A DNA stretch of 64,000 nt from assembly GCA_021730905.1 (NCBI GenBank), contig JAKFYK010000056.1, positions 1 through 64,000 on the forward strand, given 5' to 3'. The stretch comes from Betaproteobacteria bacterium (GTDB taxonomy: Bacteria; Pseudomonadota; Gammaproteobacteria; Burkholderiales; SG8-41). Below, one piece after another: positions 16,783 to 26,012 of this stretch. The notes under the pieces were generated by a model. It was not told the DNA's origin, did not search any database, and saw only the letters and a list, made by a program, of their open reading frames with translations. Made by a program: the position numbers and the translations under genes. Within the stretch, counting starts at the first letter, position 1; every line of letters begins with the position of its first letter.

Positions 16783-19344
16783 TTAAAGTGTGCGCGCCAC
16801 TTCAACCACTTCGAATACTTCGATTTGATCGCCAACCTTGAGATCGTTGTAGCCTTTCAGCGACAGGCCGCATTCGAAGCCGGCCTTCACTTCGCGCACA
16901 TCGTCCTTGAAGCGCTTCAACGAATCGAATTCTCCCTCGTGGATCACCATGCTGTCGCGCAACACGCGCACTCTGGCATTGCGCCGCGCGAGGCCGTCGC
17001 TGACAAAGCAGCCCGCCACGGTGCCGACTTTCGAAATCTTGAAAATCTCGCGCACTTCGATAGTACCCAGCGTGCTTTCCTTGCGTTCCGGCGAGAGCAT
17101 GCCGGTCATCGCCGCCTTGATCTCGTCAACCGCTTCGTAAATGATGTTGTAGTAACGGATGTCGACGCCGCTGCCCCCGGCGAGCTTGCGCGCGGCCGCA
17201 TCGGCGCGCACGTTAAAGCCGATGACCACCGCCTTGGACGCCAGCGCGAGATTGATGTCCGACTCGGTAATGCCACCGATGGCAGCATGCACGATGTTGA
17301 CCTTGACTTCATCCGTCGAAAGTTTACTCAGCGCGTGCGACAGGCCTTCATACGAACCCTGCACATCAGCCTTGATGATGAGCTGGAGCATTTTCTTCTC
17401 GCCTTCGCCCATATTCTCGAACATGTTTTCGAGCTTGGCCGACTGCTGCTTGGCGAGCTTGACGTCGCGGAATTTGCCCTGCCGGAACAACGCAATTTCG
17501 CGCGCCTTGCGCTCGTCGCCCAGCACCATCACCTCGGCGCCCGCCGCTGGCACATCGGATAACCCCAGCACCTCGACCGGAATCGACGGCCCAGCTGATT
17601 CGACATTCTTGCCTGCCTCATCCACCAGCGCACGCACGCGCCCAAATACCGCGCCTGCCAGCAGGATATCGCCGCGCTTTAACGTACCCGATTGCACCAG
17701 CACCGTAGCGACCGGGCCGCGGCCCTTGTCCAGACGCGATTCAATCACCACACCCTTGGCCGGCGCATCTTTCGGCGCTTTCAAATCCAGTACCTCGGCC
17801 TGCAACAGCACAGCATCAAGCAGGGCGTCGAGACCTGCACCAGTACGCGCCGACACCGGAACAAACTGTGTGTCGCCGCCCCACTGTTCGGGTACCACTT
17901 CGTGCGTCGATAAATCCTGCATGACGCGCTCGGGGTTCGCTTCGGGTTTGTCAATCTTGTTCAGCGCCACCACCATGGGTACTTTGGCGGCCTTGGCGTG
18001 CGCGATGGCTTCCTGCGTTTGCGGCATCACGCCGTCGTCAGCAGCCACCACCAGAATTACCAGATCGGTCACTTTCGAACCACGCGCACGCATAGCGGTA
18101 AACGCTTCGTGACCCGGCGTGTCGAGAAAGGTAACCATGCCCTTCGCGGTTTCGACGTGATACGCGCCGATATGCTGGGTGATACCACCCGCTTCGCCCA
18201 CTGCAACCTTGGTGCGGCGTATGGCGTCGAGCAGCGAGGTCTTGCCGTGATCCACGTGCCCCATTACCGTCACCACCGGCGCGCGTGACTCTGATACGGC
18301 TTCGGCATGCGCTGGTTGTTCTTCAGTGAGGAAGGCATCCGGATCGTCAAGTTTGGCGCGCACCGCCTTGTGCCCCATTTCCTCGATCACAATCATCGCT
18401 GTTTCCTGATCGAGCACCTGATTGATGGTGACCATGCTGCCGAGTTTCATCAGCGCCTTGATCACCTCGGCCGCCTTCACCGACATCTTGTGCGCGAGAT
18501 CGGCCACCGAGATGGTTTCCGGCACCACCACATCACGCACTACCGGCTCGGTGGGTGCTGCAAATGTACTTTGCGCGTCAGCTTCATCCTTGTGCGAGGC
18601 ATGGCGGCCTTTGCGCTCGCGCCAGCCCAAACCGCCACTGGCGTCACCGCGCGTCTTGATGGTGCGGCGCTTGGCAGCGGTTTCGTCGCGCCACACGCCC
18701 GGCTTGGGCGCAGCGGCTTTTTTGGAGGATTTCTTCTCCGTCGTACCCGGTGCCGCAGCAGGCTTGTGCAAAGTGCCTTCGACCACGGCCTTCGCTTCTT
18801 GCGCACCGGCTTTGGCCGCCTTGCCGGATTCCGCGGGTTTCGCCGCTTCAACTACCGGTGCTTCAGCAACCGGCTCCGCCTTTTTGCGACGTCCCTGCTC
18901 CTGCTCCTGCTTCTTCTGCGCTTCTTCGGCCTGACGTTGCGCGAGTTCCGCGTGCTGCTTGGCCTCGGCTTCGCGCAGCGCGATCTGCTCGGCATCGAGC
19001 ACCGGTTTCGGTGCTTCGGCAGCCTCCGCCGGCGCGGCGGCATCGCGCTTGACCAGCACACGCTTCTTGCGCACTTCGACCTGAATCGTGCGCGCCTTGC
19101 CGGTGGTGCTGTCGGATTTCTTGATCTCCGTCGTCGAACGGCGCGTCAGCGTGATCTTCTTTTTCTCTTCTTTCTGGCCGTGAGCCTGCCGCAGATAATC
19201 CAGAAGTTGCGTCTTATCTTTCTCGGTAAGCGCAGTCTCGGCCGCAAGCGCCTTTTTCACGCCGGCAGCCTGCAACTGCTCAATGAGCTGCGCCGGCGGC
19301 ACGCCGAGTTCTTTTGCGAATTGTGTGACGTTCAGTTGCGCCAT
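16783..19344 (-). CDS. infB: Translation initiation factor IF-2
   Basis: 853-aa GTPase that places initiator tRNA on the 30S subunit. The N-terminal IF2-N domain ([22 protein letters not shown]) is followed by a long Ala/Lys/Glu-rich linker (about 65-260), a second IF2-N-like segment, the G domain ([25 protein letters not shown]) and C-terminal domains with [18 protein letters not shown]. The stop TAA lies in the AT-rich variant element. The C-terminus VVEVARTL is normal, so the element has not eroded the protein. Confidence 0.96.
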   Translation of the reverse strand: MAQLNVTQFAKELGVPPAQLIEQLQAAGVKKALAAETALTEKDKTQLLDYLRQAHGQKEEKKKITLTRRSTTEIKKSDSTTGKARTIQVEVRKKRVLVKRDAAAPAEAAEAPKPVLDAEQIALREAEAKQHAELAQRQAEEAQKKQEQEQGRRKKAEPVAEAPVVEAAKPAESGKAAKAGAQEAKAVVEGTLHKPAAAPGTTEKKSSKKAAAPKPGVWRDETAAKRRTIKTRGDASGGLGWRERKGRHASHKDEADAQSTFAAPTEPVVRDVVVPETISVADLAHKMSVKAAEVIKALMKLGSMVTINQVLDQETAMIVIEEMGHKAVRAKLDDPDAFLTEEQPAHAEAVSESRAPVVTVMGHVDHGKTSLLDAIRRTKVAVGEAGGITQHIGAYHVETAKGMVTFLDTPGHEAFTAMRARGSKVTDLVILVVAADDGVMPQTQEAIAHAKAAKVPMVVALNKIDKPEANPERVMQDLSTHEVVPEQWGGDTQFVPVSARTGAGLDALLDAVLLQAEVLDLKAPKDAPAKGVVIESRLDKGRGPVATVLVQSGTLKRGDILLAGAVFGRVRALVDEAGKNVESAGPSIPVEVLGLSDVPAAGAEVMVLGDERKAREIALFRQGKFRDVKLAKQQSAKLENMFENMGEGEKKMLQLIIKADVQGSYEGLSHALSKLSTDEVKVNIVHAAIGGITESDINLALASKAVVIGFNVRADAAARKLAGGSGVDIRYYNIIYEAVDEIKAAMTGMLSPERKESTLGTIEVREIFKISKVGTVAGCFVSDGLARRNARVRVLRDSMVIHEGEFDSLKRFKDDVREVKAGFECGLSLKGYNDLKVGDQIEVFEVVEVARTL

Positions 19345-19391
19345 GCGATGGGGTCAGTCCGTATCTATGTGGTCGGTGCGAGTTTGCGTGC

Positions 19392-20876
19392 TCAAGCGTT
19401 GGTTTCCGCGAACCACGGCGCACGTGCCGCCATGATTAGTTCGCCCGCGCGCACCGCTTCGATGCCGGTCAATTCGACCAGATCGTCGGTGGCGAAATCG
19501 GCAAGTTCTTCCTGCGTGCCCACGCCTTTTGAGGCCAGCATTTTAGCCGTGTCGTGATCCATGGTCTCGACCTTCATCAGGTCTTCGATGTCATGCTCGA
19601 CTTTTTCTTCGGATGCGATTTCCTGTGTCAGCAACGCATTGCGCGCGCGGCTGCGCAACTCGTCAACGGTGGATTCATCAAACGCCTCGATTTCCAGCAT
19701 TTCGGCGCGTGACACGTAAGCCACTTCCTCAAGCGAGGAAAAGCCTTCTTCCATCAGGATATTGGCGACCTCTTCATCCACATCGAGCTTGTCCATGAAA
19801 ACAGCGCGGATGCCGGAGGATTCTTCCTCGCTTTTCTGCTTCCACTCGTCTTCTTTCATGATATTGATTTCCCAGCCCGTCAGTTCGCTGGCAAGCCGCA
19901 CGTTCTGACCACCGCGGCCAATCGCCTGGGCGAGGTTTTCCTCGTCCACCACGATGTCCATGCTGTGCTTTTCTTCATCCACCGTGATCTTGCTCACCTC
20001 GGCGGGTGCCAGCGCATTGATCACGAACTGCGCCGGGTCTTCGTTCCACAGCACAATATCGACGCGTTCCTGCGCCAGTTCGCCGGTCACCGCCTGCACG
20101 CGCGAACCGCGCATGCCGACACAGGTGCCGATGGGATCGATGCGCTTGTCTTTCGACAGCACCGCGATCTTGGCACGCAGTCCCGGATCGCGCGCGGCTG
20201 CCTTGATTTCCATCAGGCCGTCTTCGAGTTCCGGCACTTCCAGTTCAAACAGGCGGATGATGAATTCCGGCGCGGTGCGCGACAGTATCAACTGCGGGCC
20301 GCGCATCGCGCGCTCCACTTTCCACACCAGCGCGCGCACGCGGTCGCCCACGCGCAGGTTTTCCTTGGGAATCATCTGATCACGCGGCAGCAGCGCTTCC
20401 AGCCGCCCGGATTCGAGTATGGCATTGCCGCGCTCCATGCGCTTGATAGTGCCAGTGACGAGATGCTCCTCACGCGCCAGAAAGTCGTTGAGAATCTGCT
20501 CGCGCTCGGCATCGCGGATGCGCTGCAGAATCACCTGCTTGGCGGTCTGCGCGCCGATGCGGCCGACTTCAAAACCCTCCAGCGGCTGTTCGATGAAATC
20601 GCCCACCTTGGAATCAGGCTTTTCCTCGACCGCTTCGTGCAGTTTGTACTGGCGCGAGGGCACTTCGATTTCGATATCGGGCACCACTTCCCAGCGGCGG
20701 AAAAACGTGAACTCGCCCGTGGCACGGTCCACCGAGGCGCGGACATCCACGTCTTCGCTGAATTTCTTCTTGGTGGCCGACGCCAGCGCGAGTTCCAGCG
20801 CGCCGAACACGATTTCCTTGTCGACGTTCTTCTCGCGCGCCAGCGCATCCACCAAAAGCAGAATTTCCTTGTTCAT
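19392..20876 (-). CDS. nusA: Transcription termination/antitermination protein NusA
   Basis: 494-aa elongation factor that binds RNA polymerase and RNA. Domain order: N-terminal RNAP-binding domain ([24 protein letters not shown]), S1 ([17 protein letters not shown]), KH1/KH2 ([34 protein letters not shown]) and two C-terminal acidic helix-hairpin repeats. The ATG at 20876 has GGGAG seven bases upstream, so an earlier in-frame start is rejected. It lies between rimP and infB in the canonical order. Confidence 0.96.
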   Translation of the reverse strand: MNKEILLLVDALAREKNVDKEIVFGALELALASATKKKFSEDVDVRASVDRATGEFTFFRRWEVVPDIEIEVPSRQYKLHEAVEEKPDSKVGDFIEQPLEGFEVGRIGAQTAKQVILQRIRDAEREQILNDFLAREEHLVTGTIKRMERGNAILESGRLEALLPRDQMIPKENLRVGDRVRALVWKVERAMRGPQLILSRTAPEFIIRLFELEVPELEDGLMEIKAAARDPGLRAKIAVLSKDKRIDPIGTCVGMRGSRVQAVTGELAQERVDIVLWNEDPAQFVINALAPAEVSKITVDEEKHSMDIVVDEENLAQAIGRGGQNVRLASELTGWEINIMKEDEWKQKSEEESSGIRAVFMDKLDVDEEVANILMEEGFSSLEEVAYVSRAEMLEIEAFDESTVDELRSRARNALLTQEIASEEKVEHDIEDLMKVETMDHDTAKMLASKGVGTQEELADFATDDLVELTGIEAVRAGELIMAARAPWFAETNA

Positions 20877-20927
20877 ACAAACTCCCGAATCCTGAACGCC
20901 ACACACTCCGGCACTAAATTGCTGGTA

Positions 20928-21356
20928 CTAAATGTTTGGTACTAAACGCGCCCGGTCAAGGTTGGCCAGTTCAAACACCACCGTTTTACCCTCGACTTCC
21001 AGTTCCACTTTCCCCGCATGGGCCTGCTTCAGCACGCCCACAAAATTACGCTGTCCATCCATCGGCACGCGCAGCTTCACACGCACCTTCTGCCCGGCAA
21101 AGCGCACAAAATCGCGCTCCTGCTTCAGCGGCCGGTCCAGCCCCGGTGACGACACCTCCAGCCGCTCGTAATCCACATTCTCAACCGTCAACACCCGGCC
21201 CAGATGATTGCTCACCTTGGCGCAATCATCCAGGTTGATGCCGCCCGGCTTGTCAATAAAAACGCGCATCAACCGCCCCTTGCCGGAGCGCTCCATATCG
21301 ACCAGCTCATAACCCAGCCCGGCCAACGTTGTTTCCAGCAAGCTTGATAAATCCAT
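20928..21356 (-). CDS. rimP: Ribosome maturation factor RimP
   Basis: 142-aa 30S assembly factor. Typical are the start LSSLLETTLAGLGYELVDME, the central DDCAKVSNHLGRVL and the SPGLDRPLKQERDF motif. First gene of the rimP-nusA-infB-rbfA-truB-rpsO-pnp operon. A terminator-like hairpin stands about 20 bp upstream of the start. Confidence 0.95.
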   Translation of the reverse strand: MDLSSLLETTLAGLGYELVDMERSGKGRLMRVFIDKPGGINLDDCAKVSNHLGRVLTVENVDYERLEVSSPGLDRPLKQERDFVRFAGQKVRVKLRVPMDGQRNFVGVLKQAHAGKVELEVEGKTVVFELANLDRARLVPNI

Positions 21357-21370
21357 TGCAAATCAGCGCC

Positions 21371-21397
21371 ACAAACAAAAAATGGGCGAGCCGCCCA
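21371..21397 (-). terminator. Intrinsic terminator/leader hairpin in front of rimP
   Basis: In the minus direction, stem TGGGCG / CGCCCA with loop GCT is followed by TTTTTTGTTTG, ending about 15-20 bp before the rimP ATG. It could insulate rimP from upstream transcription or act as an attenuator in the rimP leader. Which of these applies depends on where the promoter lies. Confidence 0.7.
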
Positions 21398-21555
21398 CTT
21401 ACTTTTTTGATGCCTTTTCGATACTGCCCCAGTGCCGTTCTTTAGTGCTTCCACCAACTATTTGCAGCAGAGCCCTGAAGTGTAACAAAAATTTCCGCTC
21501 CGGCCAATACACGGACGCTATTTTACATAGAGGATACCTATAAATTTATTTTTAA

Positions 21556-21568
21556 AAACAAATACTTA
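21556..21568 (+). repeat. AAACAAATACTTA element, exact copy
   Basis: Embedded in about 40 bases that are almost purely A/T, within the rimP upstream gap. GC-rich sequence resumes on both sides. Confidence 0.8.
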
Positions 21569-21607
21569 TAAAAATTAACCTATGGAATACACAACCCGCA
21601 TGTCATC

Positions 21608-21640
21608 GTAGCCCGAAAGGGGTGAAGCGTATTCCAGGCT
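21608..21640. repeat. REP-like element, degenerate
   Basis: Begins GTAGCCCGAAAGGGGTGAAG and ends with ATTCCAGGCT. The layout matches the better copy at 22465: GTAGCCCG, a short GAAGCG centre, then ATTCC-GG. The palindrome is imperfect here. Confidence 0.55.
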
Positions 21641-21734
21641 AAGCTTGCTTCGGCGATAACGGGGACAGGCGGCGACATTGGCACGAGCGGTTGACCGCGT
21701 GGGCACGCTGGGCTTTGCCCACCCTTGCTTGCTT

Positions 21735-22385
21735 TTATTTCGTAGCCTGGCATGCGGGTTCAATCCACTTTTGAGCGCCAGCCACCTCATTTATTTCGCG
21801 AGCCAACCCATTTAGCAAATCCACTCCCATCGATACGTCGTATATTTTTAAATGCCTGCTGCGATTCCCGTCCTTGAAGAAAAGCGTGCTCTCAGTGGAG
21901 CGTTCTACCCGAAAGCGCTCAAACCGCTCAATTGAATCTTTGCCTTTACACAAGTCCGCAAGGCCATATTTCATCAGCCACCCTGGGTCCTGGTTGCAAT
22001 CATGCTTTACTGCTCCAGTATTGGGGTTGCGCTCCACCATTTTCATCTCAAAAAATTTAATCGTACGAAAACGCTCTTTCAGACGCGCAACTTCTTCCTT
22101 CGAGATCTGCGATCTGCGTTCACCACGCGAAGTTACATTCTGTAGACCAGTGAAAACAACCAATCCATTCTCAAATATTTCAATCGAATAAATTAATGGA
22201 CATACAATATGTATGGTATCCGGATCACGCCTATCATATTTAATGATTGATGCGGACTCTTGCTCGGCAGATGTGGCCGTAATGCCGTAACTCAGAAGTA
22301 TCGATGTAATCCCACAAACAAAAGCAAATAAAGTTACCTGTCTAATTTTTTTGCAAAAAAGTCCATATACAGCTTCGCTATTCAT
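21735..22385 (-). CDS. Exported or membrane-anchored protein, DUF6438-like
   Basis: 216 aa. A hydrophobic N-terminal segment (VTLFAFVCGITSILLSYGI) serves as signal or anchor. The following region YSIEIFENGLVVFTGLQNV...ISKEEVARLKERFRTIKFFEM resembles DUF6438 proteins, in which a strand-rich YSLxIxxDGxVxYxG segment is followed by a helix. The start at 22385 has GAGG eight bases upstream. Codon use is AT-richer than its neighbours, and the gene is bracketed by REP-like repeats and AT-rich elements, which suggests acquisition by transfer. The C-terminal residues run into repeat-like sequence. Function unknown. Confidence 0.6.
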   Translation of the reverse strand: MNSEAVYGLFCKKIRQVTLFAFVCGITSILLSYGITATSAEQESASIIKYDRRDPDTIHIVCPLIYSIEIFENGLVVFTGLQNVTSRGERRSQISKEEVARLKERFRTIKFFEMKMVERNPNTGAVKHDCNQDPGWLMKYGLADLCKGKDSIERFERFRVERSTESTLFFKDGNRSRHLKIYDVSMGVDLLNGLAREINEVAGAQKWIEPACQATK

Positions 22386-22464
22386 TTGCCACGCCTCAAG
22401 CAATCAAAGGGGTCAGGTCTTGCCTTTTACCTGTCATAAAACCTCAGCAGGAAGAATAGCAAGC

Positions 22465-22495
22465 GTAGCCCGGAAGGAGCGAAGCGCATTCCGGG
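22465..22495. repeat. REP-like palindrome
   Basis: GTAG followed by stem CCCGGAA / TTCCGGG around GGAGCGAAGCGCA. This is the classical proteobacterial REP layout. Related copies lie at 21608 and 35145. A GGGGTCAGGTCTTG string about 50 bp to the left resembles flanks of REP-associated transposase genes, but no transposase is present. Confidence 0.7.
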
Positions 22496-22562
22496 AACGA
22501 CCCAGTCATAAGCATTAAGCTCAACATTCGGCTCGCTCGCGAAATCGTAAAATATAATTTTA

Positions 22563-22575
22563 AAACAAATACTTA
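22563..22575 (+). repeat. AAACAAATACTTA element, exact copy
   Basis: Lies in the divergent gap between the DUF6438-like gene and lexA, about 145 bp before the lexA start and 100 bp before the LexA box. Preceded by an AT-rich tract. Confidence 0.8.
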
Positions 22576-22674
22576 TGTAAACACATCATTTCTGTTGTGC
22601 AAAACCGGACTTCCACTCGCCGCACCTCATTGACTGTATGAATGTCCACGCTTTGCTTGTGTTACCGATATATA

Positions 22675-22690
22675 CTGAATATACTTACAG
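22675..22690. promoter_or_regulatory. LexA-binding SOS box upstream of lexA
   Basis: CTG-AATATACTTA-CAG fits the proteobacterial CTG-N10-CAG consensus and lies 31 bp before the lexA ATG. A weaker CTG-N10-CAC sequence is at 22634-22649. It implies autoregulated SOS control of lexA and probably of the downstream mutagenesis genes. Confidence 0.8.
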
Positions 22691-22720
22691 CCATCAACAC
22701 CAGCACTCAAGGAAACATCC

Positions 22721-23323
22721 ATGGAAGACCTCACCGCGCGCCAGAAAGAAATCCTGCACCTGATTCGCGAGCATACCGCGACCTCGGGCTTTCCCCCCAC
22801 GCGCGCGGACATCTGCCGCGCCATGGGTTTTAAATCCCCCAACGCCGCCGAAGACCATCTGCGCGCGCTCGAACGCAAAGGCGCCATTGAAATGCTGCCC
22901 GGCGCCTCGCGCGGCATCCGCGTCATGCAGCCGTCGGGCATTCCGCTGATCGGGCGCGTGGCCGCCGGCGCGCCGATACTCGCTGCCGAAAACGTCGCCG
23001 CCCACTACAAAATAGATCCGCGCATGTTCAAGCCGCACGCCGACTACCTGCTCACCGTCAAAGGCGAAAGCATGCGCGATGCCGGTATTCTCGACGGCGA
23101 TCTGCTCGCCGTGCATCGCACGTCTGATTTCAAATCCGGGCAGATCGTGGTGGCGCGCATCGCCGACGAAGTCACCGTCAAGCGCGCGCAAAAAAGCCGC
23201 AACCTTATCGAACTATTGCCCGCCAATCCGGATTTCAAACCCATCATGGTCAACCCGCGCAGCGAACCTTTCGCCATCGAAGGCATCGCCGTCGGCGTGA
23301 TCCGCAATGGCGGTATGCATTGA
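22721..23323 (+). CDS. lexA: SOS repressor LexA
   Basis: 200-aa repressor and self-cleaving protease. The winged HTH ([34 protein letters not shown]) is followed by cleavage site Ala82-Gly83 (VAAGAP), nucleophile Ser117 ([10 protein letters not shown]) and general base Lys154 (VTVKR). The ribosome site AAGGAA precedes the ATG. An SOS box lies just upstream. It heads a plus-strand series lexA-VOC-imuA-imuB-dnaE2, so DNA damage should induce the whole error-prone set. Confidence 0.97.
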   Translation: MEDLTARQKEILHLIREHTATSGFPPTRADICRAMGFKSPNAAEDHLRALERKGAIEMLPGASRGIRVMQPSGIPLIGRVAAGAPILAAENVAAHYKIDPRMFKPHADYLLTVKGESMRDAGILDGDLLAVHRTSDFKSGQIVVARIADEVTVKRAQKSRNLIELLPANPDFKPIMVNPRSEPFAIEGIAVGVIRNGGMH

Positions 23324-23353
23324 GCACCGTGCCTGCCACGCAAAGGAATAACC

Positions 23354-23746
23354 ATGAAATTTGGCTACACCATTGTTTACGTGCCGGATGTCGGCGCCTC
23401 ACTCACGTTTTTTGAAAAAGCGTTTGGTTTTGCGCGCCGTTTTTTGCACGAATCCGGCACCTATGGCGAACTGAATACCGGCGAAACTACCCTGTCTTTC
23501 GCCGCGCATGCGCTCGGCGCCTCAAACATGCCTGAGGGTTACGTCGCCGCCGACACCTCCAGCACACCACTCGGCATGGAAGTGGCCTTCGTTACGCCCG
23601 ATGTCGCGCAAGCACATAAAACCGCCGTGTCTGCAGGCGCGCGCGAAATCAAACCGCCCCAGCAAAAACCCTGGGGGCAAACCGTGTCTTATGTGCGCTG
23701 CCCCGATGGCACGCTGGTTGAGCTTTGCACGCCGGTCGCGAGTTAA
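23354..23746 (+). CDS. VOC family protein within the SOS cluster
   Basis: 130-aa glyoxalase-fold protein: MKFGYTIVYVPDVGASLTFFEKAFGF at the start and VRCPDGTLVELCTPV at the end. AGGA lies before the ATG. It is placed 30 bp after lexA and 4 bp before imuA, so it is very likely cotranscribed with the mutagenesis genes. A role in detoxifying reactive aldehydes or in antibiotic resistance during stress is conceivable but not shown. Confidence 0.85.
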   Translation: MKFGYTIVYVPDVGASLTFFEKAFGFARRFLHESGTYGELNTGETTLSFAAHALGASNMPEGYVAADTSSTPLGMEVAFVTPDVAQAHKTAVSAGAREIKPPQQKPWGQTVSYVRCPDGTLVELCTPVAS

Positions 23747-23750
23747 CCAT

Positions 23751-24479
23751 ATGACCACACCCACTCAACCGAACGCCGTCATCAACCACCCCGCCCATCC
23801 CAACCTATGGCGCGGCAACGATTTCGCACAGGTCGCCACCCCCAGCGTACCCACCGGTTACGCTGAACTCGACGTGCATCTGCCCGGCACGGGCTGGCCT
23901 ACCGGCGTTATCACCGAAATTCATGTCGAACGGCCGGGCATCGGCGAGTTGCAGCTCGTCATGCCCGCCGCGGCACGGCTCACCCAGGCAGATCGCTGGC
24001 TGGTGATGATCGCTCCGCCCTACTTGCCCTACGCACCGGCGCTGGCCACGCACGGCGTCAAACTGTCGCGGCTGATGCTGATCCGCCCAAAAACTCTCGC
24101 CGAACAACTGTGGGCCTGCGAACAGGCGCTGCAATCGACAAGCTGCGGTACTGTCATGCTGTGGCTCGATCAAACGCACGAACGCATTCCGGAAAACGCG
24201 CTGCGCCGGCTGCAACTTACCGCCGAACGGCGCAACGTGCTGGCCATGCTGTTCCGTGCCTCGCGCGCGTCCTCCTGCACGCAAGCCGCGCTGCGGCTGC
24301 ACGTGAGCCGTGAGGAAAGCAGCACCGTCGTGCGTATCCTCAAACGGCGCGGTGGCGGTATTCCCGCGCCGGTGGCGCTTGATTTACACAGCAGCCTGCT
24401 GCGCCGCTCCGGTATGACGCGCCTTGATAATTTTGATCACACGCCTCATGTGCATAGTCCTGCATTTGTCACGCACTGA
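23751..24479 (+). CDS. imuA: SOS mutagenesis protein ImuA
   Basis: 242-aa RecA/SulA-like accessory protein of the ImuA-ImuB-DnaE2 translesion system. Recognisable are HPNLWRGNDFAQ, VPTGYAELDVHLPGTGWPTGVITEI and the later RRLQLTAERRNVLAMLFR. It starts 4 bp after the VOC stop, probably by translational coupling. The C-terminal tail (about 30 residues) is hydrophilic. ImuA binds RecA and ImuB in other organisms. Confidence 0.9.
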   Translation: MTTPTQPNAVINHPAHPNLWRGNDFAQVATPSVPTGYAELDVHLPGTGWPTGVITEIHVERPGIGELQLVMPAAARLTQADRWLVMIAPPYLPYAPALATHGVKLSRLMLIRPKTLAEQLWACEQALQSTSCGTVMLWLDQTHERIPENALRRLQLTAERRNVLAMLFRASRASSCTQAALRLHVSREESSTVVRILKRRGGGIPAPVALDLHSSLLRRSGMTRLDNFDHTPHVHSPAFVTH

Positions 24480-24505
24480 TTCTTCATCCATCACTGGTTT
24501 TGCCC

Positions 24506-25972
24506 ATGCTGTGGCTTGCGCTGCATTTCCGTCATCTTCCGCTGGAAGTGTTCACGCGCGGCATGCAGCCAAATGCACAACCCACAGCAGTTACCACTGG
24601 CGCTGAAGCTGGCGCCGCAGTCGTAACCACCAATCGCCCGGCGCAAGCACGGGGTATCCACGCTGGCATGAGCGTCTCGGCGGCCTGCGCACTCGCATCA
24701 GATTTGCGTGCCATCGCACGAGACACCGCCAGGGAACGCGCCACACTGACCCGCATCGCCGCGTGGTCGCTGCAATTCACATCGTTCGTGAGTCTCGCTG
24801 AGTCGGATACGGTTCTCCTCGAAATTGACGGCTCGTTGAAGCTCTTTGGCGGGCTGGGCAAGTTGCATCGGCACGTTGCGCGTGGCGTTGCGGAACTGGG
24901 GTTTAACGCCAGCATCGCCTGCGCGCCCACGCCACTCGCAGCGCAATGGTTCGCGCGTGCGGGCGTCAGCGTACGTATGCAGCATCACGATGCATTACGG
25001 CACGCGCTGGAAAAACTCCCTTCCCATGTGCTCTGTGACAATGAAACCACGCGTGCCCTGCTCGAAGGCTTCGGCGCACGCACGCTCGGCGAGTGCCTGA
25101 AACTGCCGCGCGACGGCCTTGCGCGCCGCGCCGGTCAGCGCCTGCTGGACAACCTTGACCGCGCGCTGGGCCTGCGCCCCGATCCGCGCCTGCCGTTCGT
25201 CGCCCCGCAGACTTATAGTGCCGCGCTGCCGCTGCCCGCTCCGGTCGTGCAGGCCGATGCGCTGCTGTTCGCCGCGCGCCGTTTGCTCGCCGAACTGTGC
25301 GGATGGCTCGCTGCCACCGGCCACGGTGTGCTACGCCCAAGGTTTGAATTTCTTCACGAAAAACAAATGGCCACGATCATCACACTGGAACTTGCCAGTG
25401 CCAGCCGTGATCTCGACCACCTGACCACGCTGCTGCGCGAACGGCTGGCGCGCACCGAATTACCGTGCGCAGCGAGTGAAATCGCCATTGTTTCCGGGCG
25501 CGTAACACCACTCGCTTCACGCAATCTCGCATTTCTGCCTGACAGCAAGGGACAGGATGAAAGCACATCACGCTTCGTCGAGCGGCTCAATGCGCGGCTC
25601 GGCGCAAACACCATCTGCGGGCTGACGCCCCACGCCGATTACCGCCCGGAGCGCGCGTGGCGCGCCTGCAGTCCGGGCGCCGCAGCCGAAAACGCGGCCA
25701 CCTCGCTGATGCCGGTACGCCAGCTTACGCGCCCACTCTGGCTGCTCACCACACCGCGCCCGCTGCGCCAGACCAACGCAGCGCCGCACGACCATGATGG
25801 CAATCTGCTGTCACTGCTCGCCGGCCCCGAGCGCATCGAAGCCGGCTGGTGGGATGGCCAGCACGCTGCGCGCGATTACTTTGTGGCACGCAATACCGCG
25901 CAGTCGCTGCTGTGGGTTTACCGGGAGCGCAATGCCGGGGGCGGGTGGTTTGTGCATGGCATGTTTGCCTGA
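24506..25972 (+). CDS. imuB: ImuB, Y-family-like mutagenesis protein
   Basis: 488-aa UmuC/DinB-like protein that bridges the beta clamp and DnaE2. The N-terminus LWLALHFRHLPLEVF lacks the catalytic aspartate of active Y-family polymerases, and the palm motif is VLLEIDGSLKLFGG, as expected for the inactive ImuB group. The start is the ATG at 24506; a TTG two codons earlier is possible. Downstream is dnaE2. Confidence 0.92.
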   Translation: MLWLALHFRHLPLEVFTRGMQPNAQPTAVTTGAEAGAAVVTTNRPAQARGIHAGMSVSAACALASDLRAIARDTARERATLTRIAAWSLQFTSFVSLAESDTVLLEIDGSLKLFGGLGKLHRHVARGVAELGFNASIACAPTPLAAQWFARAGVSVRMQHHDALRHALEKLPSHVLCDNETTRALLEGFGARTLGECLKLPRDGLARRAGQRLLDNLDRALGLRPDPRLPFVAPQTYSAALPLPAPVVQADALLFAARRLLAELCGWLAATGHGVLRPRFEFLHEKQMATIITLELASASRDLDHLTTLLRERLARTELPCAASEIAIVSGRVTPLASRNLAFLPDSKGQDESTSRFVERLNARLGANTICGLTPHADYRPERAWRACSPGAAAENAATSLMPVRQLTRPLWLLTTPRPLRQTNAAPHDHDGNLLSLLAGPERIEAGWWDGQHAARDYFVARNTAQSLLWVYRERNAGGGWFVHGMFA

Positions 25973-26012
25973 ATTGTCCAGACCAAACGCTTGTTGATAT
26001 TTTCGCGGTGCC

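Larger units (their letters stand above)
21398..21734. other. Non-coding gap upstream of rimP
   Basis: 337 bases without a credible gene. It holds one exact AAACAAATACTTA element (21556-21568), a REP-like degenerate palindrome (21608-21640), and presumably the rimP operon promoter. No RNA gene was recognised. Confidence 0.6.

Noticed and set aside
18307-19557. Long open frame of 416 codons antisense to infB
   Set aside because: It mirrors the GC-biased third positions of infB; the translation is Arg/Leu/Phe-rich and matches no family.
19965-20945. 326-codon open frame antisense to nusA
   Set aside because: Shadow of nusA; composition is His/Arg-rich and not protein-like.
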